Below, one piece after another: positions 6,615 to 14,238 of a DNA stretch of 14,865 bases. The notes beneath the pieces were generated by a model. It ran no database searches, was not told the origin of the DNA, and was given only the letters and a program-made list of their open reading frames with translations. The stretch lies in the NCBI GenBank assembly GCA_964519955.1, contig CAZFLM010000116.1, positions 1 to 14,865 of the forward strand, in the 5' to 3' direction. The DNA is from CAZFLM01 sp964519955. Its GTDB lineage: Bacteria > Armatimonadota > Chthonomonadetes > Chthonomonadales > CAJBBX01. The position numbers and the translations under genes are program-made. Each line of letters starts with the position of its first letter. The first letter of the stretch is position 1.

Positions 6615-6667
6615 GCGGTTGAAACCGCGCCTGCGAACGGCAGGAAGCCCGCCTGCGCGGGCTGGGG
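6615..6667. repeat. Two-hairpin dispersed element, diverged copy
   Basis: Stem 1 is GCGGTT-GA-AACCGC (6615-6628) and stem 2 is AGCCCGC-CTGC-GCGGGCT (6646-6663), followed by GGGG. A small intermediate hairpin CCTGC/GCAGG lies between them. Order, the GGTTGAAACC core, the GCCTG following stem 1, GAAG or GAAGC before stem 2, and the trailing CTGGGG match the unit repeated near 14321-14373. There the stems are CCCGGGTT/AACCCGGG and GTCCCC/GGGGAC. Stem bases differ between copies while pairing is kept. Confidence 0.65.
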
Positions 6668-6698
6668 AGGCAACGGCACCCACCCCGGCCTTCGGCCA

Positions 6699-6719
6699 CC
6701 CCTCCCGAATCGGGAGGGG
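6699..6719. terminator. Strong hairpin downstream of the HD-domain gene
   Basis: CCCCTCCCG (6699-6707), loop AAT, CGGGAGGGG (6711-6719) make a perfect 9-bp stem. It is preceded by the smaller hairpin GGCC-TTC-GGCC (6687-6697). Both lie 45-80 bp after the HD gene stop on the - strand. There is no T-tract, so this could be a weak terminator or a dispersed palindrome. Other palindromes in this spacer favour the second view equally. Confidence 0.4.
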
Positions 6720-6763
6720 ACGTGGAGGGAGGCAGAGCGCTCGCCGAGCGTCCGGGGCGGGGG

Positions 6764-7456
6764 TTACATGTCGACGCCGTTGATGCTGACGGCGAAGCGG
6801 CAGCCGAGGACCTCGGCGGATTTGCGGCACATGACCATGCGTTCGACGAAGATCTCGAAGTACTCCATCACGCTGGCGACGTTCGTGTCGATGGCCAGTT
6901 CGAGCGTGAGGCGCCGGGACACGGCATCGGTCAGCAGGCGGGAGTGCTGGACGGCCTGGTTGACGCGGTCGTGGATGTCGAACGTGGTCGGGTCGGGGTT
7001 CTGCACGCGCGTGTAGTGGACGTCGGACTTATCGGCCAGGATGACCGCCGCCGTGATCGGGTTAATGGGGACGCCCTCGGGCTCCTCGTGGTTGCCGATC
7101 GCGCCGACGATCGTGGCGATGCGCTCGGCCTCGAAGCCCATCTCGTTCAGCAGCACGAAGGCCATCGTCGCGCCGATCTGCGGGTGGGTGAAGCGGCTGA
7201 CGACGTTGCCGATATCGTGCAGGTAGCCGGAGACCGAGGCCACCTCGACGTCGGCCGCGTCGTGGCCCAGGGAGGCGCACACGCTGCGGGCGATGGCGGC
7301 GACGAGCGAGGCATGGCGGAATCCGTGCTCGGTGTAGCCGATGACGGCCATCTGGGCGTTAGCCTTCTCGATGTAGGCGCGTACCTTGGCGTTCGAGCGC
7401 ACTTCGCGCAGCCCGGGCGAGCGGGGGCGTCCGTTCGGCTCAGTCGTTTGGGTCAT
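6764..7456 (-). CDS. HD-domain metal-dependent phosphohydrolase
   Basis: The product is 230 aa. The HD superfamily ligands are visible in order: H48 (GFRHASL), H80-D81 (GYLHDIGNV), H91 and H123 (GNHEE), and D142 (ADKSD). HD proteins bind metal and hydrolyse phosphomonoester or phosphodiester bonds, often of nucleotides, but the substrate cannot be told. The spacing and the C-terminal part (EYFEIFVERMVMCRKSAEVLGCRF) suggest a single-domain soluble cytoplasmic enzyme without a sensor or synthetase domain. Its ATG at 7456 lies within the end of tgt, so the reading frames overlap by 17 nt (7440-7456). No separate strong ribosome-binding site is evident, so expression probably depends on tgt translation. 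Confidence 0.85.
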   Translation of the reverse strand: MTQTTEPNGRPRSPGLREVRSNAKVRAYIEKANAQMAVIGYTEHGFRHASLVAAIARSVCASLGHDAADVEVASVSGYLHDIGNVVSRFTHPQIGATMAFVLLNEMGFEAERIATIVGAIGNHEEPEGVPINPITAAVILADKSDVHYTRVQNPDPTTFDIHDRVNQAVQHSRLLTDAVSRRLTLELAIDTNVASVMEYFEIFVERMVMCRKSAEVLGCRFAVSINGVDM

Positions 7457-8573
7457 GTTCGGTATCCCAGCCGGCGGCGTACTCGGAGAACCGATCCTCG
7501 CGGATGGCCTCGCGTATCTCGCGCATCAGCGTGGCGTAGAAGTGCAGGTTGTGGTAGGTGGTCAGCCGCGGGCCCAGGATCTCGTTCGCCTGGAACAGGT
7601 GGCGGATGTAGGCGCGCGTGTGGCGGCGGCAGGCGTCGCAGTCGCAGGTCTCGTCGATCGGCGTGAAGTCCTCTGCGAACCGCGCGTTGCGCAGGTTGAG
7701 CGTGCCTGCGCGCGTGAACACCTGCGCGTTGCGCGCATTGCGCGTGGGCAGGACGCAGTCGAACATATCGACGCCGCGCGCCACCGCGTCGAGGATGTCG
7801 CGGGCCGTTCCGACCCCCATCAGGTAGCGGGGCTTCTCCGCCGGTAGGAGCGCCGTGGCCCACTCGATGCACTGGTTGCGCGCGGACGGGTCTTCGCCGA
7901 CCGCCAGGCCGCCGACCGCGTAACCGGGCATGTCGAGACCGGCCAGGAACGTGGCGCTCTCCTCGCGCAGGTCGCGGTAGGTGGCTCCCTGCACGATGGG
8001 GAAGAGCGCCTGCTCCCATCCGCCCGTCGCCTTGCGGCCCGATGCCTCGTACGCTTGGGCGCAGCGCGCGGCCCAGCGGTGGGTGCGCTCCATGGCCTGG
8101 CGCGCGTAGTCGCGCTCGCAGGGGTAGGGGGTGCACTCGTCGAGGGCCATGATGATGTCGGCCCCGAGGTTGCGCTCGATCTCCATCACGGTCTCGGGCG
8201 TGAAGCGGTGGCGCGAACCGTCGATGTGCGACTGGAACTCCACCCCGTCGTCGTCGAGGCGGCGGAGGCCGCTGAGGCTGAAGACCTGGAAGCCGCCGCT
8301 GTCCGTGAGGAGCGCGCCGTCCCACCCCTGGAATCGGTGCAACCCGCCGGCGCGGGCGATGCGCTCATCGCCGGGGCGCAGGTGCAGGTGGTACGTGTTG
8401 CCGAGGATGAGGCGGAAGCCGAGCGCGGCCAGCTCGCCGGGCGTCATCGCCTTGACGGTGGCCTGCGTGCCGACGGGCATGAAGACGGGCGTCTCGACGG
8501 TGGCGTGGGGGAGGGTGAGCGTGCCCGTGCGGGCCGCCGTGTTTCGGCTGCGGCTGTTGACGACGAAGTGGAT
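7440..8573 (-). CDS. tgt: Queuine tRNA-ribosyltransferase (tRNA-guanine transglycosylase)
   Basis: This enzyme exchanges guanine-34 of GUN-anticodon tRNAs for the queuosine precursor preQ1 in the cytoplasm. The product is 377 aa, close to the usual 370-385. Motifs: TVETPVFMPVGTQ (25-37), D91 in LTDSGGFQVFSL as general acid/base, DMFDCVLPTRNARN with D272 as nucleophile, and a zinc site CDCDAC plus H (C310, C312, C315, H341). The first in-frame ATG (8480) would remove 31 residues that match the family N-terminus. Upstream the frame is open to a TGA near 8646 with no ATG, GTG or TTG. The best start is ATC at 8573, giving IHFVVNSRSR, with GGAG 7 nt upstream. ACG two codons earlier is the alternative. 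The function is certain, the start is not. Confidence 0.95.
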   Translation of the reverse strand: MHFVVNSRSRNTAARTGTLTLPHATVETPVFMPVGTQATVKAMTPGELAALGFRLILGNTYHLHLRPGDERIARAGGLHRFQGWDGALLTDSGGFQVFSLSGLRRLDDDGVEFQSHIDGSRHRFTPETVMEIERNLGADIIMALDECTPYPCERDYARQAMERTHRWAARCAQAYEASGRKATGGWEQALFPIVQGATYRDLREESATFLAGLDMPGYAVGGLAVGEDPSARNQCIEWATALLPAEKPRYLMGVGTARDILDAVARGVDMFDCVLPTRNARNAQVFTRAGTLNLRNARFAEDFTPIDETCDCDACRRHTRAYIRHLFQANEILGPRLTTYHNLHFYATLMREIREAIREDRFSEYAAGWDTEHDPND

Positions 8574-8584
8574 GGCCGTACTCC
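8571..8584 (-). promoter_or_regulatory. Proposed tgt initiation site with rare ATC start codon
   Basis: On the - strand the order is GGAG, 7 nt, then ATC (8573-8571) followed by CAC TTC GTC. The resulting protein begins exactly where Tgt proteins usually begin relative to the V-E-T-P-x-F-M-P motif. ACG two codons upstream would have GGAG only 1 nt away, which is poor spacing. Confidence 0.5.
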
Positions 8585-8709
8585 GGTTGCGACTCGGAAT
8601 CGCACCGCCCCGGCCCGCAGAGCGGAGGCCGAGGCGGCTCGTTCACATCTCGTACAGTCTACCCAGGCCCGGCGCGCGGACGCGCACGGTGGCCATCCCG
8701 CGGAGCAGG

Positions 8710-9645
8710 CTACGCGGCGGCGGCCCGGTTCATGGCGTCCAGGTTCTGCCGCGCGAGCGGGTTCTCCGGGTCCTCCCGGATCACGGCTTCGAAGGCTGCT
8801 CTCGCCTCATCGATGCGGCCGAGGTCCCGCAGGCTGACGCCCACGTTCAGGCGGGCCTCGACGAAGCCGGGGTTGATGGCGAGTGCGCTCTCGAACGCGG
8901 CGACGGCTTCCTGCGACCGGCCGGCAGCGCTCAGCGCGATGCCCAGGTGGTTGTGCACGTCGGCGTAGTTCGGGTTGAGATCCAGCGCCTTGCGGTACTC
9001 GTCGATAGCCTCGTCGAACATGCCGCGGCGGTACAGGTCGTCCGCGAGTCGGTAGTGGAAGAGGATATCGTCTACCTCAGTAGCCGAGACCATCTCGAAC
9101 GCGTGCAGCGCGGTGGCCCAGTTGCTGTGGGTGTGCGCGTCCATCGCCTGGCGGAACGCATCGGTTGCGAACCCCGGCTCCAGCGCGACCGCGGCCTCGA
9201 TGGACTCCACGCCTTCGCTGCGGCGCCCGTCGGCATAGAGCACCAGGCCGCGATGGAAGTGGGCTTTGGCGAACCGCGGGTTGATCTCGATGGACCGATC
9301 GAGGCAGACCAGGGCGTCGACCAGGCGGAGCTGGCGGCGCAGCGCGATGGCGAGGTTGAAGTGCAGATCCGGGTAATGCGGGTTGATGGCGAGCGCCGCA
9401 CGGTAGTGCGTCTCGGCCCGGGCCCAAGCGCCCCGCTTGAGGGCGCAGGCGCCCAGGTTGGCGTGGGCCTCACCCATGTAGAAGTGCGCCAGACGGCCGG
9501 TCAGAGCATCGCCGTCGCCGTTCCCGTCGCACGAGCCCTCAAAGGCATCGATGGCCTCCTCGTAGAGCCCCTGGTCGAAGAGCCTGATCGCCTTGTCATA
9601 CAGCTCGTTGCGGCCGAAGCCGAGCATCTTGCCTAGCATGGACAT
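8710..9645 (-). CDS. Tetratricopeptide repeat (TPR) protein
   Basis: The product is 311 aa from the ATG at 9645, chosen because AGAGGT lies 6 nt upstream. An in-frame ATG at 9699 would add an Arg-rich, unconserved leader. About seven TPR units are visible, at roughly 13-39, 51-92, 93-126, 127-160, 189-225, 226-259 and 260-293. Units end in recognisable LAINPHYP, IEINPRFA, VALEPGFA, LDLNPNYA, LAINPGFV and IREDPENP motifs. A degenerate helical pair at 161-188 interrupts the array. There is no signal peptide or membrane segment, so it is probably a cytoplasmic scaffold or adaptor. The partner is unknown. It precedes tgt by 137 nt on the same strand, which could be one transcription unit, but no shared role is evident. 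Confidence 0.9.
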   Translation of the reverse strand: MSMLGKMLGFGRNELYDKAIRLFDQGLYEEAIDAFEGSCDGNGDGDALTGRLAHFYMGEAHANLGACALKRGAWARAETHYRAALAINPHYPDLHFNLAIALRRQLRLVDALVCLDRSIEINPRFAKAHFHRGLVLYADGRRSEGVESIEAAVALEPGFATDAFRQAMDAHTHSNWATALHAFEMVSATEVDDILFHYRLADDLYRRGMFDEAIDEYRKALDLNPNYADVHNHLGIALSAAGRSQEAVAAFESALAINPGFVEARLNVGVSLRDLGRIDEARAAFEAVIREDPENPLARQNLDAMNRAAAA

Positions 9646-9906
9646 GGATGGACCTCTGCGTTCGATTCGGGTACCGCGCGCTGGATGGGCGGTGAGCACC
9701 GGGTGGACACCGCATCGCTGACACTAGGAAGTATCGGGAGACGAAACCCCGATCCACACACCGAAACGCCAGCCGAATCGCCGGAATCGCCAGTCACGCC
9801 GGCAGCGGTGGGCGCCGCCCGTGCGCAGGCTAGCCTGACCCATTCATAAGTCGCACCGGACGGGCACGGAGGCCCATCCCACCACTGCACTCGTGCATGA
9901 TCCAGG

Positions 9907-11220
9907 CTAGTGGCGCGTGTTGGCCAGGGCGCGGCGTCCGATGCCGTAGTAGTCGAACCCCAGCCGGCACATGCGCGCCGGGTCGTAGATGTTGCGGCCG
10001 TCGAACACGGCGCGGCCCCGCATGGCGCCCTGCAGGCGCTCCAGGTTCAGCAGCTTGAACTCGTTCCACTCGGTGACGATGACCAGGCCGTCGGCTCCCT
10101 GGGCGGCATCGTAGGCGTTCTCGCCGTAGTGGATCTGCGGGAAGATGTCGCGCGCCTTCGGCATGGCCACCGGGTCGTAGGTGCGGACGCTGGCACCGCT
10201 TGCCAGGAGCGCGGCGATGATCTCCAGCGACTTGGCGTCACGCAGGTCGTCGGTGTTCGGCTTGAACGCCAGTCCCAGTACGGCCACGGTCCTCCCCTCG
10301 AACCCGCCCAGCGTCCGCTCCATCAGCTCGATGAACCGGGGCGTCTGCCGCGCGTTGACCTCCACCACCGACTTAAGGAGGTGGAAGTCGTAGCCGAGGG
10401 AATCGGCGGTGCCGATGAGGGCCTTGGTGTCCTTCGGGAAGCACGAGCCGCCGTAGCCGAGGCCGGGCTGCAGGAAACCCGCGCCGATGCGGTTGTCGCT
10501 GCCCACGCCCTTCACGACCTGGAGCACGTCGGCGCCCGCCTCGTCGCAGATGTTGGCGATGGCGTTGATGAAGGAGATCTTGGTGGCCAGGAAGGCGTTC
10601 GAGGCGTACTTGATGATCTCCGCGGAGCACACGTCGGTGATGATCATCGGGCGCTCGAGCGGGGCGTACAGCTCGACGAGCTTCATCGCGCCGGCCTGGT
10701 TGGAGGCGCCGATGACGATGCGGTCCGGGTGCAGCGTGTCGCTGATGGCCGAGCCCTCGCGCAGGAACTCCGGGTTCGAGACGACGTCGAAGTCCACGTC
10801 GCGCCGCTTGTTGGTCTCGATGATGTCGCGCACGCGGTCGCCGGTGCCCACGGGAACCGTGCTCTTGTTGACGACGACCTTGTAGCGGTTGAGGGAGCGC
10901 GCGATGTCTCTGGCGGCCGCCTCGACCTGGCTCATGTCTGCCTGGCCGCTCGGCAGCGGGGGCGTGCCCACGCAGATGAAGACGACGTCGGCGTCCGCGA
11001 CGGCGTTCTCGGCGTCGGTGGTGAACGTGAGACGGCCGTCGCCCATGTTGCGTCCGACCATCTCTTCGAGGCCCGGCTCGTAGATCGGCATCTCGCAGCG
11101 GCGGAGCATCTCGACCTTGGCCGGGTCCTTGTCGACGCAGGCCACGTCGTTGCCGAGATCCGAGAAGACGGTGCCGGTCACGAGGCCGACGTAGCCGGTA
11201 CCCATTACGCAGATGTTCAT
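9907..11220 (-). CDS. ugd: UDP-glucose 6-dehydrogenase
   Basis: It oxidises UDP-glucose to UDP-glucuronate with two NAD+, feeding polysaccharide and envelope sugar synthesis in the cytoplasm. The product is 437 aa, typical for bacterial enzymes. Motifs: MGTGYVG (6-12) with D30 at the end of the second strand for NAD binding, VNKSTVPVGT (118-126), NPEFLREG (149-156), K204 and N208 in EIIKYASNAFLATK, and the catalytic Cys C260 in GYGGSCFPKD with D264. The C-terminal UDP-binding domain has GLAFKPNTDDLRDA. GDP-mannose dehydrogenases are related, but the Y-E-P-G-L and substrate motifs favour UDP-glucose. The ATG at 11220 has AGAGG 5 nt upstream; an extension to 11334 would translate into the terminator. 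It stands alone between the TPR gene and the tRNA terminator. Confidence 0.95.
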   Translation of the reverse strand: MNICVMGTGYVGLVTGTVFSDLGNDVACVDKDPAKVEMLRRCEMPIYEPGLEEMVGRNMGDGRLTFTTDAENAVADADVVFICVGTPPLPSGQADMSQVEAAARDIARSLNRYKVVVNKSTVPVGTGDRVRDIIETNKRRDVDFDVVSNPEFLREGSAISDTLHPDRIVIGASNQAGAMKLVELYAPLERPMIITDVCSAEIIKYASNAFLATKISFINAIANICDEAGADVLQVVKGVGSDNRIGAGFLQPGLGYGGSCFPKDTKALIGTADSLGYDFHLLKSVVEVNARQTPRFIELMERTLGGFEGRTVAVLGLAFKPNTDDLRDAKSLEIIAALLASGASVRTYDPVAMPKARDIFPQIHYGENAYDAAQGADGLVIVTEWNEFKLLNLERLQGAMRGRAVFDGRNIYDPARMCRLGFDYYGIGRRALANTRH

Positions 11221-11262
11221 GTGTGCCTCTATCCTGGGGCGAGCCCTCTGGGGCCGTACTCC

Positions 11263-11268
11263 ATTATC
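11263..11268 (-). promoter_or_regulatory. Candidate -10 box for ugd
   Basis: GATAAT on the - strand lies 42 nt upstream of the ugd ATG, in an otherwise GC-rich leader and downstream of the tRNA terminator. No good -35 hexamer is found 16-18 nt further upstream, so the call is tentative. Confidence 0.3.
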
Positions 11269-11332
11269 GGCGGCGAGGTGCGGCGTTCTTAGCCACCCGA
11301 CCTGGTAGAACGCACAGAGCGTGCCAAACTGC

Positions 11333-11381
11333 AAAAGGTCAGGGGCCGAGCGGCGCTACGCGCCGTGGTCCCTGACCTTTT
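11333..11381. terminator. Bidirectional intrinsic terminator
   Basis: AAAAGGTCAGGG (11333-11344) pairs perfectly with CCCTGACCTTTT (11370-11381). Nested inside is the perfect palindrome CGGCGC-TAC-GCGCCG (11351-11365). The A/T ends give a terminal U-tract on either strand. On the - strand it follows tRNA-Arg by 9 nt and precedes ugd, so it most likely ends the tRNA transcript. Confidence 0.88.
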
Positions 11382-11389
11382 CTTGGATG

Positions 11390-11461
<72 letters not shown>

Positions 11462-11472
11462 ACGCACCGTCC

Positions 11473-11501
11473 ATTATACTGCGGGGGCCGGGGTGTGTCA
11501 A
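11473..11501 (-). promoter_or_regulatory. Consensus sigma70-type promoter of tRNA-Arg
   Basis: On the - strand TTGACA (11501-11496) and TATAAT (11478-11473) are both perfect consensus and separated by exactly 17 bp. Transcription would begin about 5-6 nt before the mature tRNA 5' end at 11461. It is the only perfect hexamer pair I found in this GC-rich window. Confidence 0.92.
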
Positions 11502-11610
11502 TCGCGCGGCCGGCGTCGGGCAGGCGTTCCGGCCCTGCGCGCCGAACCCTAGTCTCGTGCGGCGGCACTAACGCATCGATACCAACTCGTGTCGGCGGGA
11601 GGATCCTCGA

Positions 11611-14232
11611 ATGAACGTGCACTCGGTTGTGGCCTGCCTGGCGCTGGCGGCGCTGGCGTCGTCGGCCCTGGCGCAGGAGCCCGGCAAGTTCCCGTTCGTC
11701 ATCCCGTGGGACGATGCGTCGCGCAACGCCGTGGACGTCTCCGCGCTGAACCCCGCGCCGCTGGACGACAGCAGGCGGATCGCGGTGAAGGGCGCCCACT
11801 TCGTCGATCGCACGGGAAGGCGCGTTCGGTTCCTGGGTACCAACTTCACGTTCGGCGCCAGCTTCCCGAACAAGCCCGACGCCGAGAAGGTCGCGGCGCG
11901 GATGCACAAGTACGGGTTCAACATCGTGCGCCTGCACCACATGGACATGCTGAAGGCGCCCAGCGGCATCTTCGACCCCAGCGACCCGGGGATGCGCAAG
12001 CTCGACGCGGACCAGCTCGACCGCCTCGACTACCTCCTCTACCAGTTCAAGCAGCACGGCATCTACGTGGACCTGAACCTGCACGTGTCGCGGCGGCCGA
12101 CGGCGGCGGACGGCTTCCCGGACGCCGACAAGCTGCCTGAGCTGGGCAAGGTCGTGGCCTACTTCGAGCCCAAGTTCATCGAGCTGCAGAAGGAGTACGC
12201 GAAGGACCTGCTGGGCCACGTGAACCCCTACACCAAGCAGCGCTGGGCGGACGACCCGGTCGTGGCGGTGGTGGAGATCAACAACGAGGACACGCTGCTC
12301 GGGGCGGCGTGGGGCGATACGTTGCGCAAGCTGCCGCCGCACTACCGGGGCGAGCTGGAGCGCCGCTGGAATGCGTGGCTGAAGGCGAAGTACCAGACGA
12401 CAGCCGCGCTCAAGAAGGCCTGGTCCGGCAAGAAGCCGCTGGGCGCGAACCAGCTCAAGAACGCGCGCCTCGCCGAGGGCCCCGGGGGCTGGACGCTGGA
12501 GCAGAACACAGCGCCCGCCCGCGCTCAGATGGCGGTGGAGGACCCGGCAGGCGGTGGCGATCGACCGCAGGGCCGCGTGGTGCGGCTCACCGTGCAGGAG
12601 CTGGGCAAGGAGAACTGGCACCTGCAGTTCCACCAGACTGGGGTCGACCTGAAGCCCGGCGAGACCTACACGCTGCAGTTCGCCGCGCGCGCGTCGGGCG
12701 CCCGCCGCCTGCCGGTCTACGCCGGGCTGGACCAGGACCCCTGGCGTCACGTGGGGCTGGAGACGGCGGTCGACCTCAGCACGGAGTGGCAGCGGTACAG
12801 CCTGGTCTTCTCCGCGACTGATCCGGTGCCCAACCACGCCCGCATCACCTTCGTTCTCGGCGACGCGCTGGGCGAGGTCTGGCTGGCCGACTTCTCGCTG
12901 CGGCCCGGCGTCGCGGTGGAGATCGCCGCCGGCCGATCGCTGGAAGCGGGCAACCTGCCGCTGCTGGACCAGCCCTCCGCCACGCCGATGGGCACCGACT
13001 ACATCGCCTGGCTGATGGACGTGGAGGACAGCTACGCTCAGGGCATGCGCCAGCACGTGCAGAAGACGCTGGGCTGCCCGGCTCCTGTGGCCTGCTCGCA
13101 GGCAAGCTATGGCGGCCTCGCGGGCGTGCGGCGGGAGTCGCGGCTCGACTGGATCGACATGCACGCCTACTGGCAGCACCCCGCGTTCCCACCGGACAAG
13201 CCATGGAGTGCGACCGAGTGGCGCGTGCCGAACACCGCGATGGTGCGCGAGCCCGGCGGCGGCACGCTTCCGGGGCTCGCGGCGCACCGGGTGGCGGGCA
13301 TGCCCTTCACGGTGAGCGAGTACAACCACCCGGCGCCGCTCGACGCGAGCGCCGAGGGGCTGATCGAACTCGCCGCGTACGCCGCGATCCAGGACTGGGA
13401 CGGCATCTTCCTGTTCGACTACTGCGGCTCGCGCGACGAGTTCAAGGTCGACCGGATCAAGGGGTTCTTCAGCGTCGACACGCACCCCGGCAAGATCGCG
13501 CTGATGCCCGCGGCGGCGCGCCTGTTCCTGCGCGGCGACGTGCGGCCGCTGGGGCTGGAGGCGAAGCTGGAGGTACCGGCGGCCAGGGTGCCTGAGCTGA
13601 CGGCGAAGACGGGGCAGGACGTGCTGGCCCTCTGGCGGCAGAACTCCATGCAGTCGGCGGATCTGCTGGAATGGTGCTCGACCATCCGGTTCACGGAGGG
13701 TGGCGCAGTGCGCCTGATCCGGCCCATGGACCACCTCCGCATGATGCCCGCTCCGTTCGAGTGGCTGGCGAAGCCCGCGGAGACCGCGCGGTGCCTGTAC
13801 CGGTCCGACTCGTCGGTCGGCGCGATCGGCTACCTGGGCGGGCGGTCGGAGCAGGTGGGGAGCGTGACGGTGGCGGTGGACAAGACGGCGAGCAACTTCG
13901 CCGTGGTGACGGTGAGCGCCATCGACGACCGCACGATCTATGCGTCTCGGTCGCTGTTGGTGACGGCGGTGGGCGCGGTCGAGAACACGGGCATGGGCTG
14001 GAACTTGGACCACACGTCGGTGAGCAACCAGTGGGGCACCGGGCCCACGCTCGCGGAGGGCATCCCGGGGCAGGTGACGATCAAGACCGACCGGCATCGG
14101 GCCACGGTGTACGCCCTCACGGCGACGGGCGCGCGCGGACCGGTGGTGCCATCGACGCTGGCTGGCGGGAAGCTCGTGTTTGGCATCGGGCCGCGGTACA
14201 AGGCGCTCTGGTACGAGGTGGTGGCGGAGTGA
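11611..14232 (+). CDS. Secreted clan GH-A-like glycoside hydrolase with inserted CBM-like domain
   Basis: The product is 873 aa. The ATG at 11611 has GGGAGGAT with good spacing. Residues 1-22 are a signal peptide ending SSALAQ. A (beta/alpha)8 barrel begins near 57 (GAHFVDRTGRRVRFLGTN, then GFNIVRLHHMD, then IYVDLNLH). E226 in VVEINNED fits the acid/base Glu that follows Asn in clan GH-A. Residues about 280-432 form a CBM4/9-like jelly roll (WHLQFHQTGVDLKPGETYTL; EVWLADFSL). The barrel then resumes with DWIDMHAYW and FTVSEYNHP, where E570 fits the nucleophile, and GIFLFDYCG. About 230 C-terminal residues look beta-rich. The domain thus interrupts the barrel. GH5-like is the nearest guess, and the substrate, probably a plant or microbial beta-glycan, is not determined. 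A tandem repeat starts 7 nt after the stop. Confidence 0.85.
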   Translation: MNVHSVVACLALAALASSALAQEPGKFPFVIPWDDASRNAVDVSALNPAPLDDSRRIAVKGAHFVDRTGRRVRFLGTNFTFGASFPNKPDAEKVAARMHKYGFNIVRLHHMDMLKAPSGIFDPSDPGMRKLDADQLDRLDYLLYQFKQHGIYVDLNLHVSRRPTAADGFPDADKLPELGKVVAYFEPKFIELQKEYAKDLLGHVNPYTKQRWADDPVVAVVEINNEDTLLGAAWGDTLRKLPPHYRGELERRWNAWLKAKYQTTAALKKAWSGKKPLGANQLKNARLAEGPGGWTLEQNTAPARAQMAVEDPAGGGDRPQGRVVRLTVQELGKENWHLQFHQTGVDLKPGETYTLQFAARASGARRLPVYAGLDQDPWRHVGLETAVDLSTEWQRYSLVFSATDPVPNHARITFVLGDALGEVWLADFSLRPGVAVEIAAGRSLEAGNLPLLDQPSATPMGTDYIAWLMDVEDSYAQGMRQHVQKTLGCPAPVACSQASYGGLAGVRRESRLDWIDMHAYWQHPAFPPDKPWSATEWRVPNTAMVREPGGGTLPGLAAHRVAGMPFTVSEYNHPAPLDASAEGLIELAAYAAIQDWDGIFLFDYCGSRDEFKVDRIKGFFSVDTHPGKIALMPAAARLFLRGDVRPLGLEAKLEVPAARVPELTAKTGQDVLALWRQNSMQSADLLEWCSTIRFTEGGAVRLIRPMDHLRMMPAPFEWLAKPAETARCLYRSDSSVGAIGYLGGRSEQVGSVTVAVDKTASNFAVVTVSAIDDRTIYASRSLLVTAVGAVENTGMGWNLDHTSVSNQWGTGPTLAEGIPGQVTIKTDRHRATVYALTATGARGPVVPSTLAGGKLVFGIGPRYKALWYEVVAE

Positions 14233-14238
14233 GCCTGC

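Noticed and set aside
6487..6699. N-terminal extension of the 442-aa secreted protein through the heptamer array
   Set aside because: It would translate the GGGTGTC units into a TPSTRHPAPDTQHP-type peptide ahead of a clear signal peptide. The candidate promoter lies inside it.
9886..9897. Small hairpin TGCAC-TC-GTGCA just after ugd as its terminator
   Set aside because: The stem is only 5 bp, the 2-nt loop is strained, and no U-tract follows, so terminator function is not supported. The rest of 9646-9906 shows nothing definite.
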